Positions 36,619 through 44,432 of a stretch of DNA of 64,000 nucleotides are shown here, one piece after another. Location of the stretch: the NCBI GenBank assembly GCA_023381565.1, contig JAMCRR010000006.1, positions 61,014-125,013 on the forward strand. Reading direction: 5' to 3'. The stretch is from Chloroflexota bacterium (GTDB lineage: Bacteria > Chloroflexota > Anaerolineae > Anaerolineales > Anaerolineaceae). Below the pieces are notes generated by a model. It ran no database searches and was not told the DNA's origin. It saw only the letters and a list, made by a program, of their open reading frames with translations. A program made the position numbers and the translations under genes. Position 1 is the stretch's first letter, and every line of letters begins with the position of its first letter.

Positions 36619-36669
36619 CGTAACCGGTTTCGTAACCGTTACCGTAACCGTTACCGTAACCGGTTACGG
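36619..36669 (-). promoter_or_regulatory. Operator array for the LacI-type repressor
   Basis: Four tandem half-overlapping palindromes with a 12- to 13-base period. The one nearest the promoter is a perfect 16-base palindrome, CCGTAACCGGTTACGG at 36654-36669. The next two are CGTAACCGTTAC, and the last is CGTAACCGGTTTCG. AACCGGTT-type centres are typical for LacI-family operators. It sits between the -10 element and the repressor start codon. Confidence 0.75.
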
Positions 36670-36673
36670 CTAT

Positions 36674-36702
36674 ATAGTACAATACGGCAAGCCAAAAGTC
36701 AA
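36674..36702 (-). promoter_or_regulatory. Sigma-70-type promoter of the LacI sugar operon
   Basis: TTGACT (36697-36702) and TACTAT (36674-36679) separated by 17 bases, reading on the minus strand toward the repressor gene. The operator array begins five bases downstream of the -10 box. Confidence 0.8.
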
Positions 36703-36823
36703 TAGGCAATCGTGAATTCCAGAGCAAAAGTGACAAATGTCATATCGGAAATTGAGAGTCCAGCACGAAGAAACTGAACCCGGTCCTCAATATGAAATAA
36801 ACGGCATCATATTAATCGATTGT

Positions 36824-38119
36824 TTAGATAAACACTTCCTTGGGCCAGGGCTCTCGGCGCGCCTGGGTCCACAGGGTGTTAACATAGTTTAGCGCGAAGT
36901 AGTTCTGCGCCAGATGTAACCAAAACGCACCTGGCTCGGTTAGCTCAAGGTACTCATCGTTGCGAACCGCAAGCCCGATCTTTTCCACAACCCTCAGCCA
37001 CCTACGGACTTTGGGGGTGTCATGACCAAGAATGCCATCGATGGCACCCAATGGAATGCGCGTATCATAGAAGCGCCAGTACAACCACCACCAGCCGGGC
37101 ATTTTATCTGCAAACGGAATGCGTAGGGCAATCGCCATGCGCCCGTTATCCATTGCGTCGATCCAACTATTGAGATCAAATGTATTCAGCACAAACCCGT
37201 CGGGCAAATGGGATCCAGAGCCAGGACCGATCCCTATGTAACCGTCCCGGGTGACCGAGGAATAGCGCGGGATACCGCCGCGCTTGAACCCCCACACAGA
37301 AACGCGCTCAAATCCATGTTCTGTGCACCATTGATTGATCATCCGGTAGTGTGCCTTACGCATGTGCAGGTTAGGCATGCGTACCGCCTTCAGGCGCAGG
37401 TATTCGCCAACCGAGGTGTATGGAAATGTGAAGAGCGGATAAGTTGTAATTTGATCCGCGCCAAGCTGCACGGCACGACAAAGATCGGCAGACACATCTT
37501 CGGCGGTCTGGTGCGGGAGTGCAAACATGAGGTCAACATTGACCGAGCTGAAACCGCTCTCCGCGAGCAGCGCCAACGCCCGCTCAGCAATGTCTGGCTG
37601 ATAGGTACGTCCGATCACAGCCAGGTTCCTGGCTTGGAAGGATTGCACCCCAAGGGATACCAGGGCAACATCCAGATCGTGCAACCGTTTCACAGTCTCG
37701 TCATTCACATCCGCCGGGTTCGTCTCGATACAGATATCACCCGTCAGGTGGAACCGCTTGCGGACGTGCATGAGCACACGAGCAACACTATCCAACGCCA
37801 GAGTAGGCGTGCCGCCGCCAATATAGATGCTGGTGATCTCTGCCGGTCCGATCCTATCCGCCCACCAATCCACCTCGGCGATGGCTGCCCTGGTGTAGGG
37901 TTCCAGCAGCGCTTCACGGTATGGGACTTTGGTGTAAGGACAATAAGGACAGAAGTGGCGGCAGAAGGGGACGTGCAGGTACAGCGAAGTCCGGTTGACA
38001 GGAGGCGGTGTCCAACCCTGCGGTGGCTGCTCGAACACCCAGCGTTGTTCAGGCCCAACCAGGGATCGGCGCACGGTGCGGGTGATATGGCGCACCAGCC
38101 ATTGCTCCGGGCTTTTCAC
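36824..38119 (-). CDS. Radical SAM protein of the HemW/coproporphyrinogen-oxidase-like class
   Basis: About 431 residues. The [4Fe-4S]/SAM motif is CRHFCPYC (Cys54, 58, 61, counting from the in-frame TTG codon just upstream of the preferred GTG start), followed by IYIGGGTPT, ETNPADVN and LGVQSFQ, all signatures of the HemN/HemW class. The C-terminal domain (GFKRGGIPRYSSVTRDGYIGIGPG) is also of that class, but after it there is a wheel-like extension. HemN itself decarboxylates coproporphyrinogen III, whereas HemW is a haem chaperone and other relatives are methyltransferases. The preferred GTG overlaps the stop of the upstream radical SAM gene (GTGA), which implies a shared pathway. Confidence 0.88.
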   Translation of the reverse strand: MKSPEQWLVRHITRTVRRSLVGPEQRWVFEQPPQGWTPPPVNRTSLYLHVPFCRHFCPYCPYTKVPYREALLEPYTRAAIAEVDWWADRIGPAEITSIYIGGGTPTLALDSVARVLMHVRKRFHLTGDICIETNPADVNDETVKRLHDLDVALVSLGVQSFQARNLAVIGRTYQPDIAERALALLAESGFSSVNVDLMFALPHQTAEDVSADLCRAVQLGADQITTYPLFTFPYTSVGEYLRLKAVRMPNLHMRKAHYRMINQWCTEHGFERVSVWGFKRGGIPRYSSVTRDGYIGIGPGSGSHLPDGFVLNTFDLNSWIDAMDNGRMAIALRIPFADKMPGWWWLYWRFYDTRIPLGAIDGILGHDTPKVRRWLRVVEKIGLAVRNDEYLELTEPGAFWLHLAQNYFALNYVNTLWTQARREPWPKEVFI

Positions 38120-39018
38120 CAATACCTCATCATCCCGAGGAGCGCACTCGGGCGCAGGCGCCGCACCTCGGTAATCTCAGTGCAGGCCGCATAACCACAG
38201 TCCGCGCATACCGCATCGGCTGCGCGGCAGCAGACTGACTCGCCGTCCACGTCGACCACGGAAGCCACCGGAAAGCGCCGCGGCCAGTCGCCGGATTTTA
38301 GCGCCAACAGTCCAGCCCGCGAATTGATCACTGGCAGCCTGGCGCGGATGCAGTCGAGCAGATGGTCAATGATTGGCGCGCGTTCCTCCGCGGTCAGGAA
38401 CAATTCGTCGCGCCCGTAGTAGGGGGTGTGAAAATAAAACATGACGCCAATCACCGGGAATTTTGATTCACGCACCCAGGACAGGAATGGTTCAATCCCC
38501 GGCGCAGTATTGCGATCAATCACGTAGATGACTGCAACCTTGGGGTGCGCAACAGTGCGGATGGTTCTTTCAACTTGATGAAAATGATTCCCGCGCCGCA
38601 AATCAAAGATGCCGGGCAAGCCATCCATACTAACCCAAATAAGGTCAGCCGGAGTATCGAGTCCGAGCAGGCCATTGGTGTAGATATGCACATGAAAGAA
38701 GCCAATCCGTTTAGCTTGATTAATTGCATCTGCCAGTGTGTGAGCTGGGTCGCGCCATATCATCGGTTCGCCACCGCTGAAATACAATTCACGGTATCCG
38801 CGAGCCCAGGCGTTTTGCATTGCGGCGATCAATTCATCCCAGGTCATATCGCGGCGACCGGTGTTGGAAACCCGGCAGCCGCGGCAGGCAAGGTTGCAGC
38901 GATCCGTCAATGCGATGCCGTAGATGAGAGGCTGCGTATGTCTTAGGGCTATGAGACGCCACATATACGTGGAATAAAAATAGAGCTGCCTCCATCGGAT
39001 TCGATGTAAACCATGCAT
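38116..39018 (-). CDS. Radical SAM protein with C-terminal Cys cluster
   Basis: About 300 residues; the ATG at 39018 follows GAGAG, with an in-frame GTG 12 bases earlier as alternative. Motif CNLACRGC near residue 45, then LYFSGGEPMIWRDP and HIYTNGLLG as in MoaA/HpnH-like enzymes. The end carries VCCRAADAVCADCGYAACTE, seven Cys that could bind an auxiliary cluster (SPASM-like). The product is not predictable. Coupled to the HemW-like gene downstream, it forms a two-enzyme radical SAM operon that I cannot match to a known pathway. Confidence 0.87.
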   Translation of the reverse strand: MHGLHRIRWRQLYFYSTYMWRLIALRHTQPLIYGIALTDRCNLACRGCRVSNTGRRDMTWDELIAAMQNAWARGYRELYFSGGEPMIWRDPAHTLADAINQAKRIGFFHVHIYTNGLLGLDTPADLIWVSMDGLPGIFDLRRGNHFHQVERTIRTVAHPKVAVIYVIDRNTAPGIEPFLSWVRESKFPVIGVMFYFHTPYYGRDELFLTAEERAPIIDHLLDCIRARLPVINSRAGLLALKSGDWPRRFPVASVVDVDGESVCCRAADAVCADCGYAACTEITEVRRLRPSALLGMMRYW

Positions 39019-39206
39019 GGATACTCTCACTACTTCGGCGCGGCGGTTGGTTAGTATTAGATGCTACGAATGGTTGCAAACGACAGGCGCACAATATTCC
39101 TGGGCTGAATAAATATAGTATACAGTGCATATCTACCATCGCAACCATGTATATCACAATATGCAAATATATTCTCCGAAGCAGAAATATCAATAACCAA
39201 TGATTA

Positions 39207-39310
39207 AAAAGCGCCCTTCATTTCTGGAGAGCGCATTGGGCTTTGACATTCCTTTTATGTTTTATGTATGCATCACCGGTCGGTACTTATCTCAGTAGAT
39301 CCCACTCGGT
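39207..39310 (-). pseudogene. Decayed 3-prime end of a DUF35 gene
   Basis: On the minus strand the frame around 39265-39300 reads DKYRPVMHT then stop. It lies next to a weak hairpin with AAGCGC arms and shares ACTCGGTCCGC and CCGGTCGG.ACTTAT with the remnant at 46.05 kb. It corresponds to the terminal YKFRPVL and terminator of the intact DUF35 gene at 47.1 kb. An internal stop shows it is dead. Confidence 0.5.
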
Positions 39311-39350
39311 CCGCGGTGAGGAGATATAGGTCATGGTCTAACGGATACAT

Positions 39351-39521
39351 TCAGCGGCAGGTGCCGAACACCACGCTCGATCCCCCATACGGCCTCTCAG
39401 GATGAACGCGGGGTACCCCGTCTTGAACCACTGTGGCGAGATAAGCCACGTCAATCTCAAATCGTTTGAGGCCAATAGTCGCCAGTTCGAGGGCTGAGTC
39501 TTCCAGGTTTTTCCAGCTCAT
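39351..39521 (-). pseudogene. Truncated PPOX-class flavin/pyridoxamine oxidase-like gene
   Basis: The frame begins at MSWKNLEDSALEL after GGAGAGG and reads RFEIDVAYLATVVQDGVPRV then HPERP, the standard N-terminus of pyridoxamine-5-phosphate-oxidase-fold proteins. It runs off after about 40 residues into unrelated sequence (GGSSVVFGTCR). Intact relatives are about 150-170 residues, so this is a 3-prime-truncated remnant. Confidence 0.6.
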
Positions 39522-39605
39522 ACAGACACCTCTCCAATTTTCACGAAACAGAACTACGGCGCCTGTGATTTCGCGAGGAGATCTCACCCACGCTGCGATC
39601 AGTCT

Positions 39606-40088
39606 TCAGCTCACCGCTTTCTTCACGAGCGCGGCAATCCTTGCCTCTTCGACGGCGGTCATCTCCTTCAGCGCGAAGGAGGTTGGCCACATGGCGCCCT
39701 CGTCGAGGTTCGCCCTGTCATTGAAGCCAAGAGTTGCGTACCTTGCGTTGAATTTTTGCGCGCTTTGGAAGAAGCAGACGACATTCCCATCCTTGTCGGC
39801 ATATGCGGGCATGCCATACCAGGTTTTTGCGGAGAGGGTTGGCGCGTTTGATTTAATGATCTCATGAAGCCGCGCCGCCATGTGACGATCCGGTTCCTGC
39901 ATAGCGGCGATCGCCGCGAGTACAGCATTCTCCCCTTCCGCCTTGTTCTTGCTCGCGCGCGCCTCCGCCTTCAGCTCTTTGGCGCGCTCCCTCATCGCGG
40001 CTTTTTCCTCGTCCGTGAAGCCTTGTGACCTCTTGTCGATCGCTGCGGTGCTCCTAGCCGATTTTTGCGTTTCCTTATTTGGGCTCAT
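39606..40088 (-). CDS. DUF1801-family protein
   Basis: 160 residues. An N-terminal charged helical segment (about 1-60, Lys/Glu/Ala-rich) is followed by the DUF1801 core: [39 protein letters not shown] and [20 protein letters not shown]. The core is related to the YdhG/iron-chaperone fold, but most members are uncharacterised. It begins after GGAGGTTTTT. Divergent from the MarR gene, with which it may share a control region. Confidence 0.88.
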   Translation of the reverse strand: MSPNKETQKSARSTAAIDKRSQGFTDEEKAAMRERAKELKAEARASKNKAEGENAVLAAIAAMQEPDRHMAARLHEIIKSNAPTLSAKTWYGMPAYADKDGNVVCFFQSAQKFNARYATLGFNDRANLDEGAMWPTSFALKEMTAVEEARIAALVKKAVS

Positions 40089-40225
40089 AAAAACCTCCTA
40101 ACAATAAACTGAGATGGATATCTTCCTTTGCTCGAGCGTAACCCTGGAAGAGGTAGATCATGGTTTTTGACGCCTTGCTTCCAAGGAAGCAGCTCTTGCA
40201 TCTGCAAGAATTTAGTTATAAAATA

Positions 40226-40249
40226 AAGATAATTCATAATCAAGATAAT
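40226..40249. promoter_or_regulatory. Direct repeat between DUF1801 and MarR genes
   Basis: Two AAGATAAT copies start 16 bases apart in the AT-rich divergent region, 15 bases before the MarR start. It may be a binding site, but the motif is short and AT-rich. Confidence 0.3.
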
Positions 40250-40263
40250 GTCAAGGGTTTCTT

Positions 40264-40731
40264 ATGACGAATTCTATGAATACAAATTTGAAGATACGGG
40301 CTTTGAACGCGGTGAGGGATTATGGAGTGCAATTGACGCTGTTCCGTAACGCGATGAACCATTGGGTGGGCCTCAACGCAACCGATATGGAATGTCTCAG
40401 GCTCTTATTCCTTAAGGGCGTTTCCACACCATCCGAACTTGCCTGGCATACCGGTCTCACTTCAGGCGCGACGACTGCCATGCTTGATCGGCTCGAAAAG
40501 GCCGGCTTAATTGAGCGACGACCCAATCCTGATGATCGCCGCGGGACTCTAATCTTTCCCGCGAAATCGAGTGCTGAAAAAGCCGCGTCATGGTTTGAAT
40601 CGGCAAGAAAGGCACAAGACGAGTTGATTTCAAGCTACTCGGAAAAAGAACTGGAAATCATTGCTGATGTCTTTGAACGATTTACACAACTATGGGAACA
40701 AGAACGCGAGAAAATCCAAATAGATCTATAA
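40264..40731 (+). CDS. MarR-family transcriptional regulator
   Basis: 155 residues, a winged helix with the expected core: MECLRLLFLKGVSTPSELA, HTGLTSGATTAMLDRLEKAG, LIERRPNPDDRRGTLIFPA. Dimerisation helices lie at both ends. The neighbouring divergent DUF1801 gene is the obvious candidate target. The start ATG follows AGGG by six bases. Confidence 0.92.
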   Translation: MTNSMNTNLKIRALNAVRDYGVQLTLFRNAMNHWVGLNATDMECLRLLFLKGVSTPSELAWHTGLTSGATTAMLDRLEKAGLIERRPNPDDRRGTLIFPAKSSAEKAASWFESARKAQDELISSYSEKELEIIADVFERFTQLWEQEREKIQIDL

Positions 40732-40821
40732 GGGTGGATCTAGCCGCATCGGCGACTTTGGCAAGCCTTATGCAAATCAACGACGGCAATCTTTTCATCA
40801 ATCGCTTTGGTATGAACACAT

Positions 40822-40844
40822 AAAACGCCCTGCTGGACAGGGCG
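40822..40844 (-). terminator. Intrinsic terminator of the AAA ATPase gene
   Basis: Stem CGCCCTG/CAGGGCG with five-base loop. On the minus strand it is followed by TTTTA. It lies about 140 bases past the ATPase stop. Confidence 0.7.
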
Positions 40845-40979
40845 AGAAAGCGCTGAACATCCTGTCAGAGATTAATGGCTCAATGCCGGCCTGAGCTTAT
40901 ACCGATTAGTTTGATTTAACCAATTTCCTGCTCATCAGTGTTGTATCAGCTTTCTTACGATCGGCGAGACTCTTGGCAT

Positions 40980-42131
40980 CTATTTCCGGAACTGATTCTG
41001 GATCGATTCGAGGTTCTTTAACGGCAGAGCAGTAATATACTCTGTCACCGGATAGGTTTCATTGCCAGGGTAAATGATCCAGAGATGATCCAGAGACAAT
41101 TCAGCAGATGAAATACGCATTGATGGCGTTAAAGTTGGCGCTTCATTAAACTCGATTTCCATGCCATAACGCCCTCCTTGCAGTTGGAAAACCAGATCAA
41201 GTTCTGCGCCAGCGTGCGTTCTCCAGAAGTAAGCCGCGTTGGGATGAATGATTTGAAGCACCTGTTCTAGTGCAAAGCCTTCCCAAGAAGCTCCAACCTT
41301 TGGATGACCGACCAGACTGTGCGTATTAGGAATGTCCAGAAGGCTGTGCAGTAGTCCCGTATCTCGAAAATAAATTTTCGGAGACTTCACCTGACGCTTT
41401 CCCAGGTTTTCAAACCAGGGCTGAAGCTGGCGGACCATGAATGTACCCGTCAGAATATCGAGGTAGGATCGCACTGTTTTGTCCGAAAGCCCCATTGAGC
41501 GGCTGATTTCCGCGGCGTTCCAGGTCTGCCCGTGATAATGCGCTAGCATGGTCCAGAAGCGTCGCATGGTGACCGCCGGGATATTGATCCCCAGTTGAGG
41601 AATATCACGTTCCAAAAAAGTGCGGATAAAACCTTCACGCCACGCCAAGCTATCCTCATCGGTATTGGCAAGATAAGAGCGCGGGAAACCGCCCCGTAAC
41701 CATAGTGCTTTCCACATATCAGTACCGATTTCTGAAAGGTCAAAGCCCTGCAGCTCAATGAACTCTACCCTGCCGGCTAATGTATCGGACGCCGATTTGA
41801 TAATCTCCGGGGAAGCGCTGCCCAGCACCAGGAAACGCGCCTGGTTTTCAGGCCGGTCCACTAGAACCCTCAACACCTGGAAGAGTACTGGCATAGCCTG
41901 AATCTCATCCAGAACAACCAGACCAGTGAGGCTGCCCAACATTAATTCGGGATTTTGCAGCCGGCGCTGGTCAGGAAGGGATTCGATATCAAAGAATGTG
42001 GATTTCTGTTGTTCAGCGAATTGTCGCGCCAGAGTGGTTTTCCCACTCTGCCTGGGGCCTAGCAGAGCTGTCACGGGCGAACGCCCGATAGATGTTTTCA
42101 ATCGACTAAGGTAATCATCTCTCTGGATCAT
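40980..42131 (-). CDS. AAA_14/DUF4143 ATPase
   Basis: About 383 residues, starting at MIQRDDYL. An N-terminal AAA ATPase has Walker A LLGPRQSGKTTLARQF, Walker B GLVVLDEIQAMP, and the sensor-like LVLGSASPEI. A winged-helix region (WNAAEISRSMGLSDKTVRSYL) leads to a C-terminal DUF4143 nuclease-like domain (SWEGFALEQVL, WRTHAGAELDLVFQ). The family is widespread and mobile, and its role is unknown. The -10-like TATAAT lies seven bases before the ATG, so the transcript may be leaderless, and a long inverted repeat covers the promoter. Confidence 0.9.
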   Translation of the reverse strand: MIQRDDYLSRLKTSIGRSPVTALLGPRQSGKTTLARQFAEQQKSTFFDIESLPDQRRLQNPELMLGSLTGLVVLDEIQAMPVLFQVLRVLVDRPENQARFLVLGSASPEIIKSASDTLAGRVEFIELQGFDLSEIGTDMWKALWLRGGFPRSYLANTDEDSLAWREGFIRTFLERDIPQLGINIPAVTMRRFWTMLAHYHGQTWNAAEISRSMGLSDKTVRSYLDILTGTFMVRQLQPWFENLGKRQVKSPKIYFRDTGLLHSLLDIPNTHSLVGHPKVGASWEGFALEQVLQIIHPNAAYFWRTHAGAELDLVFQLQGGRYGMEIEFNEAPTLTPSMRISSAELSLDHLWIIYPGNETYPVTEYITALPLKNLESIQNQFRK

Positions 42132-42142
42132 GCTCTTATTAT

Positions 42143-42181
42143 ACCTTGAAAAATCGGGGTTAAACTCCGAATTTTCAAGGT
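42143..42181. promoter_or_regulatory. 15-bp inverted repeat at the AAA ATPase promoter
   Basis: ACCTTGAAAAATCGG and CCGAATTTTCAAGGT match as an inverted repeat at 14 of 15 positions around a nine-base centre. It overlaps the -35 region of the ATPase gene and suggests an operator for a dimeric regulator, possibly autoregulation. Confidence 0.6.
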
Positions 42182-42223
42182 AGATCAAAATATCCATGTG
42201 GTTTGGAAAACATCAGAGCAGGC

Positions 42224-42260
42224 AAAAAAAGCACTCCCCAAAATTCTTCATAGGGAGTGC
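42224..42260 (-). terminator. Strong intrinsic terminator after a DUF35 remnant
   Basis: Stem GCACTCCC/GGGAGTGC, 14-base loop, followed on the minus strand by seven T. No intact gene precedes it now; it belongs to the dead DUF35 fragment. Confidence 0.8.
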
Positions 42261-42261
42261 G

Positions 42262-42407
42262 GCATTATGGTGTATGGCAACGGAAGCGTAGTCTTCTCCT
42301 CGTCGTCCGAACGGATGCGGCGGGTAACCATCTCCACCGGCATGCCGGTCTCGACGGGTTTGCCGTCCAGGTCGGTGAGCTGGGTGGCGACCAGCAGGTC
42401 TTCTTCC
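42262..42407 (-). pseudogene. Fragment of a DUF35 OB-fold gene
   Basis: The minus-strand frame reads LVATQLTDLDGKPVETGMPV then EMVTRRIRSDD, nearly the same as the C-terminal part of the intact DUF35 protein at 47.1 kb. Bases 42290-42407 align to 47177-47294 at roughly nine of ten positions by eye. Upstream of the match the frame continues into non-homologous sequence, and the Zn-ribbon is missing. Confidence 0.75.
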
Positions 42408-42493
42408 CCGTATCTCGGATCAATTTTTTGCGTCGTAGATATTGAGCGACCCATCTGCTCCAATTCCCCATGTTTCACTAAGAGGAGGTCGGG

Positions 42494-43030
42494 ATGACAC
42501 GAAAGAACCTTGTAAAACTGTTTCAAATCCTGTTGATCAGTTCGATCCTGGTGGTCGTTGCATCTGCCAGCTTTCAAATTTCCGCAGTTCGAGCCGAATC
42601 CGCATTTGACCTGCAGATTGGGTTGAAAGCTCCTCAACATGTTGCCCCAGGGACCAGCCTGGTTGTCAATCTCAGCTACGGCAACATTGGCACGGAAACT
42701 TCGCCAGCCGATACTCAAATCCAGGTTTCCCTGCCCGCTGGCTTGACCTTTGTCTCGGCAGTCGATCAAGATGGGAATCCGATGCCCCCCACAAGCATTG
42801 ACGGAGATCTTCTTACCTGGGATGTCGGCGCTCTACCCGCTGGATCCTGCTGCCGCCATATCTGGGTCAGCGCGCTCGTTTCCCCTGATTTAATCAAAGG
42901 GACTACCCTCACAACCACTGCACAGATCAGCTCTGCGACTGTGGAAAGCAATCTCACCAACAACACTGCAAGCGTCACGAGCACGGTTTGCAATATGGTG
43001 GGCTCTGCCAAAAAGGCTACGGCAAAATAA
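42494..43030 (+). CDS. Secreted DUF11-domain protein
   Basis: 178 residues. The start lies after GAGGAGG. Signal peptide of about 34 residues (LLISSILVVVASASF..AVRA), then a single DUF11-type beta domain: VVNLSYGNIGTETSPADTQI, VSLPAGLTFVSAVDQDG, LTWDVGALPAGS. A Cys pair lies mid-domain and one late Cys near the end. A basic tail follows (GSAKKATAK). DUF11 modules occur as repeats in large surface proteins; here one unit is exported alone. Role unknown. Confidence 0.88.
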   Translation: MTRKNLVKLFQILLISSILVVVASASFQISAVRAESAFDLQIGLKAPQHVAPGTSLVVNLSYGNIGTETSPADTQIQVSLPAGLTFVSAVDQDGNPMPPTSIDGDLLTWDVGALPAGSCCRHIWVSALVSPDLIKGTTLTTTAQISSATVESNLTNNTASVTSTVCNMVGSAKKATAK

Positions 43031-43424
43031 ATCTCAAGCCGGTTGAGTTACCCATCTCATGAACCGGCGATAGCCAAATGTTCGACCTGGGCGGCGGGCA
43101 GTTGCAGCACACCTCTATCGTGATGTGGACAGGGTCGCCCACCAGCGTAACGAAGAACCGCGTGCAATCCAACGACAGCGGCGGACTAAACCTTCACTTA
43201 CCACGCTTTCGTGCTGCCCGCCTCCCCATTAATTATTGTAAGCGGCTTGATGCTCATTTCCAGGCGCATATCGTGTACGACCCGGTTGGCGTATTCCAGC
43301 GAAGCGCTGCAGATGCACCAGAAACCGGCATAATTTGTTATGATTTTGACCCCGGCAGCTCCAGGATCTCCTTCATCCTGATGATCACAGGATGCGTTTC
43401 TTCTTATTCACCATCACCAATGAA
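43031..43424. other. Region without a confident gene
   Basis: A 116-residue plus-strand opening and a shorter minus-strand opening (SLDCTRFFVTLVGDP; TIEVCCNCPPP) overlap here. Neither has a good ribosome site or a recognisable motif. It may be residue of a lost gene. No structural RNA was seen. Confidence 0.4.
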
Positions 43425-44432
43425 TTAAGATTGGGATCGATCCAGCCATTTATTCAAGCCGTCACCCAACAGGTTCCAACCTACACCAAATAGCAGTATA
43501 GCCAGGGTGGTTGGCAAGAAGGTCCACCACCAGGTGAAGGGATCGCCCAAAGGCCCAATGACGTAGTTCCTGCCCAGGGAGAGCAATACACCCCACTCTG
43601 AGCTATGGGTTAACCCAATGAAAGTGAAACCGGCCTGCAGCAACACCATGTAGCCCACATCGCGCGCCGCCAGGACGATGACCGGTGAGATAGAGTTGGG
43701 TATGAGGTGGCGAAAGATCAGGCGCAGAGGTCCGGCCCCCAGGGAACGCGACGCCAGGATATATTCTTCCTGGCGAGTGGCCAGTACTACAGAGTTCACC
43801 AGGCGGGCGTAAGGCATCCAGGAGAAAACAATAAAGGCGATCAGCAGGGGGTCCACGCCGGCTAGAAAGAGCTGCCATCTGGTGGGCGAGTCTGGTAACG
43901 CCCATTGGCTATTCAAGTAAACACTGACACCAGTGCTGCGTATTAACATCAGGATGAATTGCTGGAAGAAGATGACGCCGGCAATGACAGGGAAGGCCAG
44001 GAAGGCGTCAGTGAAGCTCACGATCAAAGTGTTGGAGAGGCCCCCCAAATAAGCGCTGACCCCACCCAGGACGATGCCAATTATGCCGGTGAACAGTACC
44101 ACCAGAAGGCCAAAACGCAGAGCTGAGCGCGTGCCCCACACCAACGAATACCAGATATCCAATTGATGCAGGTTAGCCGGGTCGGTCACGCTGCCAAGGA
44201 TTAGCCCAGGTTGGGGCTGGAGGGGACCACTTTGGATCACGTGGCCGAAATCTCTGTAGGTGGAAAATTCGACGTTTGGATCGGGGGGCGCCAGGAGAGG
44301 CGCAGCCAATGCGGTGAGTACAAATAATGCGACAATCAATGCCCCTAACCAGGTGGACGCGTTTCTTACCAGGGCTGGCTGGCGTTTGATCCTGGCCTGA
44401 TCATGCCATTGGTTATTATCGTGTATGGTCAT
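43425..44432 (-). CDS. Peptide/nickel-type ABC permease (DppC/OppC-like)
   Basis: About 335 residues from MTIHDNN; this ATG lies 17 bases inside the end of the upstream permease gene. Six membrane helices and the binding-protein-dependent loop EEYILASRSLGAGPLRLIFRH (the EAA loop), with GWNLLGDGLNKWLDR at the end as in OppC. It forms the second half of a permease dimer. No binding protein or ATPase gene is next to it, so the remainder of the transporter must be elsewhere or lost. Confidence 0.92.
   Translation of the reverse strand: MTIHDNNQWHDQARIKRQPALVRNASTWLGALIVALFVLTALAAPLLAPPDPNVEFSTYRDFGHVIQSGPLQPQPGLILGSVTDPANLHQLDIWYSLVWGTRSALRFGLLVVLFTGIIGIVLGGVSAYLGGLSNTLIVSFTDAFLAFPVIAGVIFFQQFILMLIRSTGVSVYLNSQWALPDSPTRWQLFLAGVDPLLIAFIVFSWMPYARLVNSVVLATRQEEYILASRSLGAGPLRLIFRHLIPNSISPVIVLAARDVGYMVLLQAGFTFIGLTHSSEWGVLLSLGRNYVIGPLGDPFTWWWTFLPTTLAILLFGVGWNLLGDGLNKWLDRSQS

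Noticed and set aside
36619..36669. Operator array considered as a CRISPR fragment
   Set aside because: Units are 12-13 bases without spacers.
23481..36702. Naming the sugar operon as sulfoquinovose degradation
   Set aside because: The logic fits, but no sulfoquinovosidase, sulfonate exporter or diagnostic binding residues could be seen, so the substrate is left open.
37208..38194. 328-residue plus-strand opening
   Set aside because: Antisense across both radical SAM genes.
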